A DNA stretch of 64,000 bases from Mimachlamys varia (GCA_947623455.1 OX392541.1:5222701-5286700); one strand, 5' to 3'; numbered from the stretch's first letter, positions 50,214-62,403 are shown. Translations and numbers: made by a program. Notes: generated from the letters alone by a model not told the origin.

Positions 50214-51273
50214 CCTACACTGGATGAGTGTAGTGCCTATTGACTACTGACTTGACACATCAGGTAGCCGACCCGCTCCTGTTGTATTGGTGGTAATCCC
50301 ATGTGGATATTACCGTCTCCTGCAACAGAGAGAAAACGTCACCTGTTCTACTTCCCCTAGATGTAGTCACAAACAGGTCCCCGAGGAAATAAGCAGTTTC
50401 ATTTGATACGTTATTGACTCCGGACTATTTTGTCTCCTCTTGTCAGAATATCATGAAAATCATAGGAAAAATTAATTAATACGATGTTGTTATCCGACAG
50501 CAGTATTCTGTGTGATGATTTGTCATTGTTTTGTACAATGTGTATATTTAAACATCAGAATTGGATACTTAGTAATCTAAATTGTGGGTAATTACATGAT
50601 ATAATAAATAGACTACTTGGTGTAAATTGTGTTACTATTAACGAATATAGTGGTTATGATCAACTGAAATGTGTCGGGGGGGATTTAGGTGTACTCAGAG
50701 ATATTCTAAATATACGGGTTTGTATTTAACCACGGATGTTTTTAAAACAATGCTTTGCTATTTCAAACATATTAACCAGTATATGTTAGATGTATTTGGG
50801 TCCATTCAAAAGAACATGTTTATTTAAAGGAAAAAAATGAAACGACTTAAAACAGAGCTAAACTTGTATAATGCTTTACCGAATCATACGTTTTTTGGTT
50901 AAATGCAATATATCTTAGACATTCTCTGCAAGTTTTCTTATTAAACAGATGTCAGTATATTTGGAGGTTGCCGGAAACACCCGAAGATGTCCGATCGTAT
51001 TTTCATGCAATGCGGAAGCAAATGTTGTTGTATACAGTAATTATAAACAACATTTGCTATTATAACATTATCAGTCTATATTGTGACGTCATCAAGTTCT
51101 GGTAGCTGGAACGGGAGAAAAAGTTCAGAAACCATGAAAATGCATTTTGACTGGCTACCCTTTTAAAAATACCACTTCCCCTTCTTCCTTCCTGAGATTT
51201 ATAGAAGAAATAAAATGCGTCTGCTAGATTTATTCATTTCCTTCTCTTTTTTTTTTTGCGACATCAGATATTT
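50214..51273. other. Low-copy region with an exon-like stretch
   Basis: On the minus strand tttctctctgttgcag|GA (acceptor AG complement at 50320-50321) is a good splice acceptor followed by ~26 open codons (DGNIHMGLPPIQQERVGYLM) to a TAG near 50242. This could be a last exon. A hairpin at 51017-51058 (agcaaatgttgtt/aacaacatttgct) and a CRE at 51084-51091 are also present. No gene is firmly supported. Confidence 0.35.
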
Positions 51274-51329
51274 CAGGTAGACAGAGGAACGGGTAAGATG
51301 TTTACCCATTCCGTGCCTCTGTCTACCTG
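51274..51329. repeat. Perfect-like hairpin, 56 bp
   Basis: Arms caggtagacagagg (51274) and cctctgtctacctg (ending 51329) pair fully, and the pairing continues with minor mismatches through acgggtaa/ttacccattccgt. It resembles a foldback end or a structured RNA stem. No function is known. Confidence 0.75.
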
Positions 51330-53849
51330 TAGTGTTGGAGGACATTTAGACAGCTGACTTCTCTAACTCACCCTATTTTGGGTAGTGAGAATTATCTGTG
51401 TTCCAGCATAGGTAGTTTGTTTAGATTTTTCGCTATTTTCCCTCATGTGCTATTGTCGAAATTTCACTTTCTTTAAAGCTAGCTTTTCATGTGTAGACAC
51501 CCGTTTCGGAAAGGTCAAAATTTTAATCTCAAACCAAAATTTTTTTCTTCTCTTTTTACAAATGTGATTATAGGGGTTATTTATTGTACAAAAATATAAA
51601 TCATGGCCACAAAATCCTACTATACACTGCCACCTGTACAAAAGAAACTCAATATATATCAAATAAATGTTGTTGAAATTGGATGAAAAGTGAAAATGTA
51701 GGATTATAAATCAAACGGATGTGCAAGGTAGCATGCCAAGTTTGAGAAACATTGTTTCAGTACTTGAAGCCCTTGGCAAAATATTACAACAGAATATCTT
51801 CATTAGATCTACTTCACACAATATTCCAAACATAATATCTACTAAAAGGGACATAACTCTTACAAATGTTTAAATTTCACTAAAAGTTACAGGACACAAC
51901 CATTTTTAACAGGGATGCAGAATGCTGAGTTTAGAAATATTGCTTCAGCACTTTCGTAGATACACTTGACACAATATTACGAACTGGACAGTCCGACAGG
52001 GCCATACTAATATACCCCCACTTCTTCGTCACAGGGGGTAAACAGTTAGCAGCAGGCGAATGCAATGTATTCTACAGTTACAGAAAACATAACAAGACAT
52101 CAACTTAACATTGTCTTTATTACAGCCTTAGTTTTGTCCCTAGAAACAATATCTCGAATTTCAGTTTAACAAAGAAAATGCTTCTTATATTGAAAAAATA
52201 TATTGAAAATATCAGCTTGATAAAACTGATATCATCACTGTTTATATATTTGTATCAACACTAGTGATGAAATAAGTTTCGGTCCGACATCATTGCGCAC
52301 TATTTGTTTTACTATTTTTTCGTTATTCTAGAATCAAATCATATAAAGTAAGGAAATTTAAAACCTTTATAATATTTTGGAAATTAATAGATATCTAATG
52401 GATTATATTAATATGTTTTTTTATTTTGAACCAAAAATAGAACTTAATCCTGTGGCGTATTAATATTCTATAAGCCTAGGCACTCCGTCCCGATCAGTTG
52501 TAACAGCAAATTTTAAAAATGAAAGCAGATTTTTGGGGATTTCAAAAATGAAATAAAAAGAAAATACAATGGTTTCCCAATAAATATCAAATATATACGC
52601 ACTCGTGAAAATATAACAAAATCTGCTATACTCGTGAAAATATTTGATATTTAACTGGAAACCATTGAATAGCCTCTATGTATCAGAACATCTGATAATT
52701 ATTTCTAAAATTGTAAATATAATATAGCTGACATTAGAGTTAATAAAGTATACCAGCAAACCATGGATTAATATAATTATCATCATACTTAATGAAAAGA
52801 ATACTGAAAATTGGCGAAACTACGTCATCACATGAAACCTGTAATGTATAAACAGTTTCATAACTCTACGGACTATTTTAATGGTGGACATCATTTTACA
52901 TTAGTCATGATCAAATGTTGACACGAGAGGAGCTCAAAGTACGACAATTATGAAGAACAATCCACTTATAATAGTTTCTTTAAGATCCAGGACCACTTGT
53001 ACTGGCATGAGAAACAGTATCTATTTTGATATCAAAGCTACAGAACTGTGGTTATACTATTTAGGAGGTCTACTAACACAAATTGACCGTTTTCTAATGT
53101 TTTCACACACGAAGTTTGATTTTCTACTTGAGATATAGAGTTACGTGCCAATTTTGTTTCATTTTTTTTTTTTGCTATAATTTTATTATATTCTTTGTAT
53201 TTCCAACTTTTTTAATGAATTTTCATGACTTCATAGATGGATGGATTTTGACAATTTTTTTGTCATTTAGTACAGAAATATCCAAGGTTTCCACTCATAA
53301 TATTTATCTAATTGTCCGTTGTATATAGATCTATGGAGCTATACAGAATTATCTATACTGCTAATTTCCGTGTGACGCCATTTCTCTATATAACGCTACC
53401 AACATGACGTCAAATTGGCGTCCCGAAAATTGAATGTTGTAAATAAATTCTGATTTCTCTGGTCATACATAACGGAAAACAGTGAAAATATTATGAGATG
53501 AAACAGGAAACAATTCTCTACAACTACACAAAATTTCATTAAAAATGATCCACAAACAGAGTTTGACAAAAAGTGGGAAATTCAAAGAATATATTGCAAA
53601 AACAAAGAAAAAACTGAGAGACTTTGTGGCACATCACTGTATGTACCTGTGATATAAGGCTAGTGACAATGTAAACATGTATATATAGGCTGCACCTGAT
53701 GTTACCGCATACTTCAACAAGCGGTCACCTGAGTAATGTTATACGTATGGTGGCTAAATTTAAATGATGAAATCAACATGTAAACAAGTACTAATTGTAA
53801 TGGGGGACCATTACAGAAATCCCCCCAGACCCCCGCAGTTCGGTTCGCA
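51330..53849. other. Low-copy region with old dispersed repeats
   Basis: The stretch ~51715-52040 (aagtttgagaaacattg, gggacataactcttac, then atacccccacttcttcgtca) has the style of a dispersed repeat frequent in bivalves, including an imperfect internal duplication. A CRE octamer lies at 53405-53412. Frames of 62-70 codons (51450, 52950, 53116) have no recognisable domain. Confidence 0.45.
52567..52667. mobile_element. 101-bp foldback element
   Basis: caatggtttcc plus taaatatcaaatat at the left pairs with atatttgatatttaa plus ggaaaccattg at the right over ~28 bp. The loop has two direct copies of actcgtgaaaatat. This is a typical small MITE/foldback. The terminal words fit within AT-rich DNA and no clear target duplication was found. 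Confidence 0.7.
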
Positions 53850-55160
53850 GTGCTGAAATACATGTACAAATCAAAACCAAATTTCATGAAAATCGAACTA
53901 TATTTAAATTTCGATCAAACCAAGGTTACGGTTTTGTTCGTAGAGTCGTAACAAACGCGTACGTACAGTGTACACACCAAATTTGAGCGAAATCGGATAA
54001 TATATAAATTTCGACCAATCAGAAGCCATGCAGTATTTGGCGGCCATTTTGTTATATCGAAAAAGCAAAGTTGCGATATTGTTTGTTAAGCCATAGCACA
54101 CATACATTTAAAATTTGAGCCAAATTGGACAAATTCCATTTTCGACCAATCAGAAGCCAGTATAAAGCAGCCATTTTGGATGCACAACTGCGCAAAAAAG
54201 GTTGTTTGGATCACCGACGCACCCACAGGGACCTGAGAATTTGTTACAGCTAGTTTTGGACCTTAAATAGAATGTTTAGCGTAATTTTACACATTTGGGG
54301 GGTTAAGAGCAATTTTCGATAAAAATTCTCCCTCAGTAGTCATAAAAACTAAAGGGTGGAAAACTTTCCAGATCGAAAAATAGACCCCACCTACCTTTCT
54401 TGCATCAAAAATCACATTTCTAGTTGAGGTACGAAAAAACGCTTGGTACCGTTGGAAAGATGGATAATTTTTATTTTATAAACCTCCTAAATGCAAGTCA
54501 AATGTATCCTCCTTCCGTAAAAATAATCTCCATTTCCTCCAAAAACACGCAAAATTCCCGTGTCTCAGAGTTCTTGGCGGCTTGCAGGCCATTTTCGTTA
54601 CATATTCATTAGGTTGACGTCTCCCCGCGTGCTGGTCATTTGCTGTCAATGGATGGCGGTCTTTCTTTAAATTTAGCCATCCAATGACAGCAAAAGGATG
54701 ATTCTGACAAAATAGGAATAATTTCCTATATAAAATGGACAAAATATACCTAAAACTGTTATTTTCATCAAATAAAATATAGTAAATTTTACCCCTTCGC
54801 CGAGGGAGGAGGGGGGGATAGCCCGGGGGTACTGATATTTTACAAATTCAACAAAGCCCCTGAAGATTTTTTCTAATCGTGTAGAGAAAAAGACTGTAGT
54901 ACATCAGATTCTTGAGAAGACAATTTTTGAAATTTAGGATAATTTTCCCTTTGGTACTCACCCTGGCCCCTGGGGTAGGGACAGGAATCCCAAATTTACA
55001 AATATGTATCCCCATCAACTAAGGATTATTTAGGCCAAGTTTGAAAAGTTTCCATTCATCGGTTCTAGAGAAGAGGTCGGAAATGTAAAAAGTTTACGCA
55101 CGACGACGGATGGAAAATGATTGGAATAGGTCACTTGAGACGTGTCTCAGGTGACCTAAA
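53850..55160. mobile_element. Cluster of old dispersed repeats, possible Helitron-like terminus
   Basis: Two copies of a ~131-bp unit (cgaccaatcagaagcca at 54012 and 54143, each followed by a gccattttg word) and a weaker third copy upstream. The right end has an acgcacgacgacggatgg word, then a hairpin taggtcacttgaga-cgtg-tctcaggtgaccta (55127-55158) running into CTAA. A GC-rich hairpin before CTRR is a Helitron 3' hallmark, but here CTAA overlaps the arm and no left TC end was located. The minus frame 54476-54742 lies inside and is not treated as a gene. Confidence 0.4.
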
Positions 55161-55888
55161 AACTGGAAATATTAAACAATGGGAAATATGGTGATTTAAA
55201 CAATGAGTATTTACATGTGGAACATTGTGAATCCTGGTGAACAGATGGTTAGATTATTTTATGAAGTAATCACATGTATTCCGATCAGTGAGGGTTTGTT
55301 TATTTTTTCTTTTTGCATTATTAAACTTTATTATTGTTTTATTTACACATGTAAACCATTATTTTCTTAATCTGAAGGAAAAAAATCTAAAAAGAACACT
55401 GTACTGGTATACCATTGTTTTCCAAGCATACCGTAATGTTGCATCAACTCAACCAAATTAACGTGGCAGCCTTACCAGAACATCTTCTACAAATAAACAA
55501 AAAAGAAACCACACTATGACATCAAACTATTCACCAAGTTTTTTCTTTGAATGAAAGTAGAACCACGACATAGGGAACATCTATAAATGTTAGGAGCATG
55601 TTTTGTATACATTCATAACACATATTACATGTAAAACCAAAAACAAATTACCGTAAGGATGAACTTGTGACAATGATTTTAATGGAAAATTTTTTAGACT
55701 GCATCCCTCAAGAATTTGAAATTATTGATGCGCTTACGATGACTGGTAGCAAAAACCTACGGATTACGTGCCGCCTTTAAGCAACGATAAATTCATTGAC
55801 ATAAGATTGAACATGTTCTCTCAAGCTCCCGAACCAATATCAATGTCATTACTGTTTTACACACTGTTATTACAACTGCTCCGCCCAC
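55161..55888. other. Unique AT-rich spacer
   Basis: No array, exon or transposon terminus is recognised before the 30-bp array begins. Confidence 0.5.
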
Positions 55889-56404
55889 ATCACTAACAAG
55901 ACCGCTGTACCACTAAGTTATACCAACAAGACCGCTGTACCACTAAGTTACATCAACAAGACCGCTGTACCACTAAGTTATACCAACAAGACCGCTGTAC
56001 CACTAAGTTACATCAACAAGACCGCTGTACCACTAAGTTACATCAACAAGACCGCTGTACCACTAAGTTACATCAACAAGACCGCTGTACCACTAAGTTA
56101 CATCAACAAGACCGCTGTACCACTAAGTTACATCAACAAGACCGCTGTACCACTAAGTTATACCAAGAAGACCACTGTACCACTAAGTTATACCAACAAG
56201 ACCGCTGTACCACTAAGTTACTTCAACAAGACCGATGTACCACTAAGTTACATCAACAAGACCTCTGTACCACTAAGTTAAATCAACAAGACCGCTGTAC
56301 CACTAAGTTACATCAACAAGACCGCTGTACCACTAAGTTACACCAACAAGACCGCTGTACCACTAAGTTATACCAACAAGACCGCTGTACCACTAAGTTA
56401 TATC
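55889..56404. repeat. 30-bp minisatellite, ~17 copies
   Basis: Unit taccaacaagaccgctgtac plus cactaagtta, exactly 30 bp. The main variation is tacc/catc at the junction; single changes include gaccact and gacctct. It ends at tatcataagcgagac. Confidence 0.95.
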
Positions 56405-56660
56405 ATAAGCGAGACACCATTTCGTGTTTTTATGAAAAACTTTCCCAGTCTTGATAGTAACACCCCTGTTTCATATATATATTTTACGGTACCGGGGGAT
56501 TCCAACATTGCTCCGAATATCACGACTTCCGTGTCGACCTCTTTAAAAGCAAAGTTGATAAAAAAAATAAGAACAAGTAAGCTGTCTCTCCGCCATTTTA
56601 ATGTTTTTGGGTAGTGTAATTAATATGAAGATCACTGCTTTTGATAATGCTCCAAGTCGA
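56405..56660. other. Unique spacer
   Basis: A 60-codon plus frame (56432-56614) is present, with no recognised domain. Nothing is supported. Confidence 0.45.
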
Positions 56661-58553
56661 GCCTTGATCCTACCACTAGTGTTCTTCAGTTATATTGTCT
56701 CCGTTTATACAGCCTTGATCTTACCACTAGTGTTCTTCAGTTATATTGTCTCCGTTTACACAGCCTTGATCTTACCACTAGTGTTCTTCAGTTAAATCGT
56801 CTCTGTTTATACAGCCTTGATCTTACCACTAGTGTTCTTCAGTTACATGTATATCGTCTCCGTTTATACAGCCTTGATCTTACCACTAGTGTTCTTCAGT
56901 TATATTGCCTCCGTTTATACAGCCTTGATCTTACCACTAGTGTTCTTCAGTTATATTGTCTCCGTTTATACAGCCTTGATCTTACCACTAGTGTTCTTCA
57001 GTTATATTGTCTCCGTTTATACAGCCTTGATCTTACCACTAGTGTTCTTCAGTTATATTGTCTCCGTTTATACAGCCTTGATCCTACCACTAGTGTTCGT
57101 CAGTTATATCGTCTCCGTTTATACGGCCTTGATCTTACCACTAGTGTTCGTCAGTTATATCGTCTCCGTTTATACGGCCTTGATCTTACCACTAGTGTTC
57201 TTCAGTTATAACGTCTCCGTTTATACAGCCTTGATCCTACCACTAGTGTTCTTGAGTAATATCGTCTCCGTTTATACAGCCTTGATCCTACCACTAGTGT
57301 TCGTCAGTTATATTGCCTCCGTTTATACAGCCTTGATCTTACCACTAGTGTTCTTCAGTTATATCGTCTCCGTTTATACGGCCTTGATCTTACCACAAGT
57401 GTTCTTCAGTGATATCGTCTCCGTTTATACGGCCTTGATCTTACCACTAGTGTTCTTCAGTTATATCGTCTCCGTTTATACAGCCTTGATCTTACCACTA
57501 GTGTTCTTCAGTTATATTGTCTCCGTTTATACAGCCTTGATCCTACCACTAGTGTTCGTCAGTTATATCGTCTCCGTTTATACGGCCTTGATCTTACCAC
57601 TAGTGTTCTTCAGTTATATCGTCTCCGTTTATACGGCCTTGATCTTACCACTAGTGTTCTTCAGTTATATCGTCTCCGTTTATACAGCCTTGATCCTACC
57701 ACTAGTGTTCTTGAGTAATATCGTCTCCGTTTATACAGCCTTGATCCTACCACTAGTGTTCGTCAGTTATATTGCCTCCGTTTATACAGCCTTGATCTTA
57801 CCACTAGTGTTCTTCAGTTATATCGTCTCCGTTTATACGGCCTTGATCTTACCACAAGTGTTCTTCAGTGATATCGTCTCCGTTTATACAGCCTTGATCT
57901 TACCACTAGTGTTCTTCAGTTATATCGTCTCCGTTTATACAGCCTTGATCTTACCACAAGTGTTCTTCAGTTATATCTTCTCCGTTTATACGGCCTTGAT
58001 CCTACCACTAGTGTTCTTCAGTTATATCGTCTCCGTTTATTCAGCCTTGATCTTACCACTAGTGTTCTTCAGTTATATCGTCTCCGTTTATACAGCCTTG
58101 ATCTAACCACTAGTGTTCTTCAGTTATATCGTCTCCGTTTATTCAGCCTTGATCTTACCACTAGTGTTCTTCAGTTATATCTTCTCCGTTTATACGGCCT
58201 TGATCCTACCACTAGTGTTCTTCAGTTATATCGTCTCCGTTTATTCAGCCTTGATCTTACCACTAGTGTTCTTCAGTTATATCGTCTCCGTTTATACAGC
58301 CTTGATCTAACCACTAGTGTTCTTCAGTTATATTGTCTCCGTTTATACAGCCTTGATCCTACCACTAGTGTTCTTCAGTTATATCGTCTCCGTTTATACA
58401 GCCTTGATCCTACCACTAGTGTTCTTCAGTTATATTGTCTCCGTTTATACAGCCTTGATCTTACCACTAGTGTTCTTCAGTTATATTGTCTCCGTTTACA
58501 CAGCCTTGATCCTACCACTAGTGTTCTTGAGTAATATCGTCCCCGTTTATACT
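56661..58553. repeat. 51-bp minisatellite, ~37 copies, hydrophobic frame
   Basis: Unit gccttgatcttaccactagt plus gttcttcagttatatcgtctccgtttataca (in parts). The period of 51 keeps one plus frame open as a 17-residue hydrophobic repeat (ALILPLVFFSYIVSVYT), longest run 429 codons (56817-58106). Stops occur at gttaaatc (~56793) and at gatctaacc (~58104, ~58308), against a real protein. The rare variant cttgagtaat at 57251, 57710 and 58526 shows spacings of 459 and 816 bp (9 and 16 units), and the gatctaacc pair is 204 bp (4 units) apart. Confidence 0.95.
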
Positions 58554-58639
58554 GGACCTCAAATGGAATTAATTTTGAAATTCAAGTTACATTACGATTT
58601 TGAAATTCAAATTATGTTTATGCTGTCATGTTCATAAAC

Positions 58640-60150
58640 GTAAGCAGCCTCTGTGTGTTGATATATTAACGGTGCCCTACGGAATGTATAGATGTAGCAA
58701 GAAGATTGTTCCATATGTTTACAATGCGCAAGGCAAAGAAGTTCTTGCGAACATATATTCTAGAATGTTGTGGAAACAATTTCAATGTGTGACCTCTTAT
58801 TCCATCTTTTTTAGTGATCTTTTCACATCTTGACAAAATATGTTGCACAATCATCGTAAATACTGTGAATTATCTTATATACTTCAATCATATCGCCTCT
58901 TTGTCTTCTGAAGCCAAGAGTTGGCAATTTGAGTTTCCTTAATCGATCCGGATATGATAAGTCCCGAAATCCAGGTATCTGTTTCGTAGCCCTCCTTTGC
59001 ACTGTCTCAATCATATCAATATGTTAAAGTTTGAAGGGATGCCATACAGTATTTGCATATTCAAGATGAACACGTACTAGGGTTTTGTAAAACAGTGAAA
59101 AATTGTGTTCGTTTAAAAATTGAAAAGATTGCATTATGACTGCAAACATAGAGTTTGCTTTCTTTACTTGGTTACTAATTTGATCTTCAAATGCCAGAAA
59201 TCTGTCTATCATTACTCCTATGTCCTTCTCCTTTTAGACTTCTTGTAATGGTTGATCCTCTATGTGGTATGATCTTTCTCCGCTAAGTCGGCCTATGTGC
59301 ATAGATTTGCATTTTAAGGGATGAAATTTTAATAGTCATTTATTGCTCCAATTTTAAAGTTTTTTCATGTCCTCCTGTAAGATATCAACATCAGCTTTAC
59401 CACGTATACTTTTGAAACTTTGGCATCATCTGCAAAAAGGTATGCATCCGTTTGTACTATATCAGGGAGATCGTTTATATATATCACAAACAACGTCGGC
59501 CCTAGTACTGATCCTTGGGGCACTCCAGATGTTACATTTGTCGATTGTGAATTTCCTCCGTTCAGCGATACACGTTGCTTCCTTTCGGAAATAAAACTGG
59601 CCGTCCAATTTGTGATTTCGTCACTTATTCCATACGATGACATTTACTAAGAAGCCTTTTATGTGGAACGGTATCGAATGCTTTTTGGAAGTCCATATAG
59701 ATAGTCAATAGCAACTCCATTATCTAGCAGCTTGGTCCATTCATCTAATACTTTGAGAAGTTGTAAACTAGTAGATCTGCCAGATACAAATCCGTAGTGA
59801 TTTTTAGATAATAAATAATTTGCCATAATGTATTCGGTAATGTGACTTGTTAGATTTTTTTCTAATATTTTGCACACGATGGACGTTAGACTGAGCGGTC
59901 TATCATTTCCAGGCTCACACTTGTCTCCTTTCTTAAAAATAGCGCTGATTTGGGCCTTTTTCCAGTCATCTGGTACAGTACTTTCTGTTAATGACATGTT
60001 ATACAATAGTGATAACGGGGCTGATATTGATTCTGTCGTTTCCTTTAGAAAACGCTGGTGTAATGTATCTATCCCCGGGGATTTGTTCACTTTCAGTTTA
60101 TGCAGTTCCTTTAACACAGTTTCACGGTTTATAGCTATCGGTTGCGTTGA
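58640..60150 (-). pseudogene. Broken LINE reverse transcriptase (CR1/Jockey-like), 5'-truncated
   Basis: Non-LTR retrotransposon reverse transcriptases copy their RNA at the target site. The minus strand from 60117 carries fingers/palm motifs in family order: KVNKSPGIDTLH; VPDDWKKAQISAIFKKGDK; NDRPLSLTSIVCKILEK; HYGFVSGRST. Palm motif A (DFQKAFDTVPH) survives only in another frame at about 59670-59700, showing a frameshift there and a second one just after. Then [11 protein letters not shown] (59526-59495) and the catalytic YLFADDAK (~59445-59420). Thumb and connection pieces follow in separate frames (59212-59024, 59014-58823, 58854-58666), ending in a NIWNNLLA motif. Endonuclease and N-terminal parts are absent. 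Several stops and frameshifts make it non-functional. The truncated 5' junction is near 60150; the 3' end near 58554-58640 abuts the 51-bp array. Confidence 0.88.
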
Positions 60151-60544
60151 ATTATAAGATTTAAAACAGAATAGTATAACTTTGAACAGATAGAGTCCTA
60201 GATTCTAGTACTTTATCTATATCTTATAAATCAGACCACGAGACTATAACATTGTACATCATAAGATCATATATTTTACAACAAATTCGATATATACAGT
60301 ATTGCACTATTAAGCTAAATATTTACATACAGTATTTTCCATTAATTCATATCAAATTGATAAATTTTCATTAGCAAAGTTCAAAAATAACTTATAAATC
60401 TTACATGTACACAGATTCATAATCCCTTTCATCGTGATCACAATGTGGAAACCTCTTTGTGTCCTTCCTGTTGGTTTAATTCTGACATCAGATTCACTTT
60501 GGCTATATAACACCACATAATCAGGTAAATAAGGTCAAAACATT
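60151..60544. other. Unique AT-rich spacer
   Basis: Between the LINE fragment and the 27-bp array. No exon or repeat recognised. Confidence 0.5.
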
Positions 60545-61925
60545 GTCTAGTTACAGGTACCCTGACCCAACGTCCAGTTACATGTACCCTGACCTAACGT
60601 CCAGTTACAGGTACCCTGACCTAACGTCAAGTTACAGGTACCCTGACCTAACGTCCAGTTACATGTACCCTGACCTAACGTCCAGTTACAGGTACCCTGA
60701 CCTAACGTCAAGTACCCTGACCTAACGTCCAGTTACATGTACCCTGACCTAACGTCCAGTTACAGGTACCCTGACCTAACGTCCAGTTACAGGTACCCTG
60801 ACCTAACGTCCAGTTACAGACATTCTGACCCAAAGTCTAGTTACAGGCACCCTGACCCAACGTCCAGTTACAGGTACCCTGACCCAACGTCCAGTTACAG
60901 GCAACCTGACCCAACGTCCAGTTACAGGTACCCTGACCCAACGTCCAGTTACAGGCACCCTGACCCAACGTCCAGTTACAGGCACCCTGACCTAACGTCC
61001 AGTTACAGGTACCCTGACCAAACGTCCAGTTACAGACATCCTGACTCAACGTCCAGTTACAGGTACCCTGACCCAACGTCCAGTTACAGGTACCCTGACC
61101 TCACGTCCAGTTACAGGTACCCTGACCCAACGTCCAGTTAACCTGACCTAACGTCCAGTTACAGGTACCCTGACCTAACGTCCAGTTACAGGTACCCTGA
61201 CCTAACGTCAAGTTACAGGTACCCTGACCTAACGTCCAGTTACAGGTACCCTGACCTAACGTCCAGTTACAGGTACCCTGACCTAACGTCCAGTTACAGG
61301 CACCCTGACCTAACGTCCAGTTACAGGTACCCTGACCTAACGTCCAGTTACAGGTATCCTGACCCAACGTCCAGTTACAGGTACCCTGACCTAACGTCCA
61401 GTTACAGGCACCCTGACCTAACGTCCAGTTACAGGTATCCTGACCCAACGTCCAGTTACAGGTACCCTGACCTAACGTCCAGTTACAGGTACCCTGACCT
61501 AACGTCAAGTTATAGGTACCCTGACCTAACGTCCAGTTACAGGTATCCTGACCAAACGTCCAGTTACAGGTACCCTGACCTAACGTCCAGTTACAGGTAC
61601 CCTGACCTAACGTCCAGTTATAGGTACCCTGACCTAACGTCCAGTTATAGATACCCTGACCTAACGTCCAGTTATAGGTACCCTGACCTAACGTCCAGTT
61701 ACAGGTACCTTGACCCAACGTCAGGTTACAGACATCCTGACCTAACGTCCAGTTACAGACATCCTGACCTAACGTCCAGTTACAGGTACCCTTACCTAAC
61801 GTCCAGTTACAGGTATCCTGACCTAACGTCCAGTTATAGGTACCCTGACCTAACGTCCAGTTACAGGTATCCTGACCCAACGTCCAGTTACAGGTACCCT
61901 GACCTAACGTCCAGTTATAGGTACA
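60545..61925. repeat. 27-bp minisatellite, ~50 copies
   Basis: Unit cagttacaggtaccctgacc plus taacgtc. Common variants: catgtacc, gcacc, gacatcc, cccaacg. It stays open as 9-residue repeats on plus (SYRYPDLTS) and minus (GQGTCNWTL, 259 codons at 61101-61880, with an NWT sequon per repeat). There is no signal peptide or unique flank, so no gene is called. It abuts the following 51-bp array directly. Confidence 0.96.
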
Positions 61926-61926
61926 G

Positions 61927-62399
61927 AAATCTTATACTAAAATGTGAAATAGAATAGAACATGACATTAAAGGAAATGTTATACTAACATAACAGTGATA
62001 TAGAGTAGAACATGACATTAAAGGAAATGTTATACTAACAGAACAGTGATATAAAGTAGAACATGACATTAAAGGAAATTTTATACTAACAGAACAGTTA
62101 TATAGAGTAGAACATGACATTAAAGGAAATGTTATACTAACATAACAGTGATATAGAGTAGAACATGACATTAAAGGAAATGTTATACTAACAGAACAGT
62201 GATATAAAGTAGAACATGACATTAAAGGAAATGTTATACTAACAGAACAGTGATATAAAGTAGAACATGACATTAAAGGAAATGTTATACTAACAGAACA
62301 GTGATATAAAGTAGAACATGACAATAAAGGAAATGTTATACTAACAGAACAGTGATATAGAGTACTAACAGAACAGTTATATAGAGTAGAACATGACAT
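61927..62399. repeat. 51-bp minisatellite, left block (~9 copies)
   Basis: Unit aaggaaatgttatactaaca plus gaacagtgatatagagtagaacatgacatta (in parts), 51 bp. The first copy is degenerate and one near 62340-62390 is partly truncated. Open on minus as a 17-residue repeat (MSCSTLYHCSVSITFPL); not supported as coding. It is interrupted by an inserted element. Confidence 0.95.
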
Positions 62400-62403
62400 T
62401 TAA

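Noticed and set aside
54476..54742. 88-codon minus-strand frame
   Set aside because: Lies inside an old dispersed repeat block, without signal peptide, domain or splice support.
59367..60157. Plus-strand frames of 75-95 codons
   Set aside because: Antisense to the LINE reverse transcriptase, whose palm motifs are on the minus strand.
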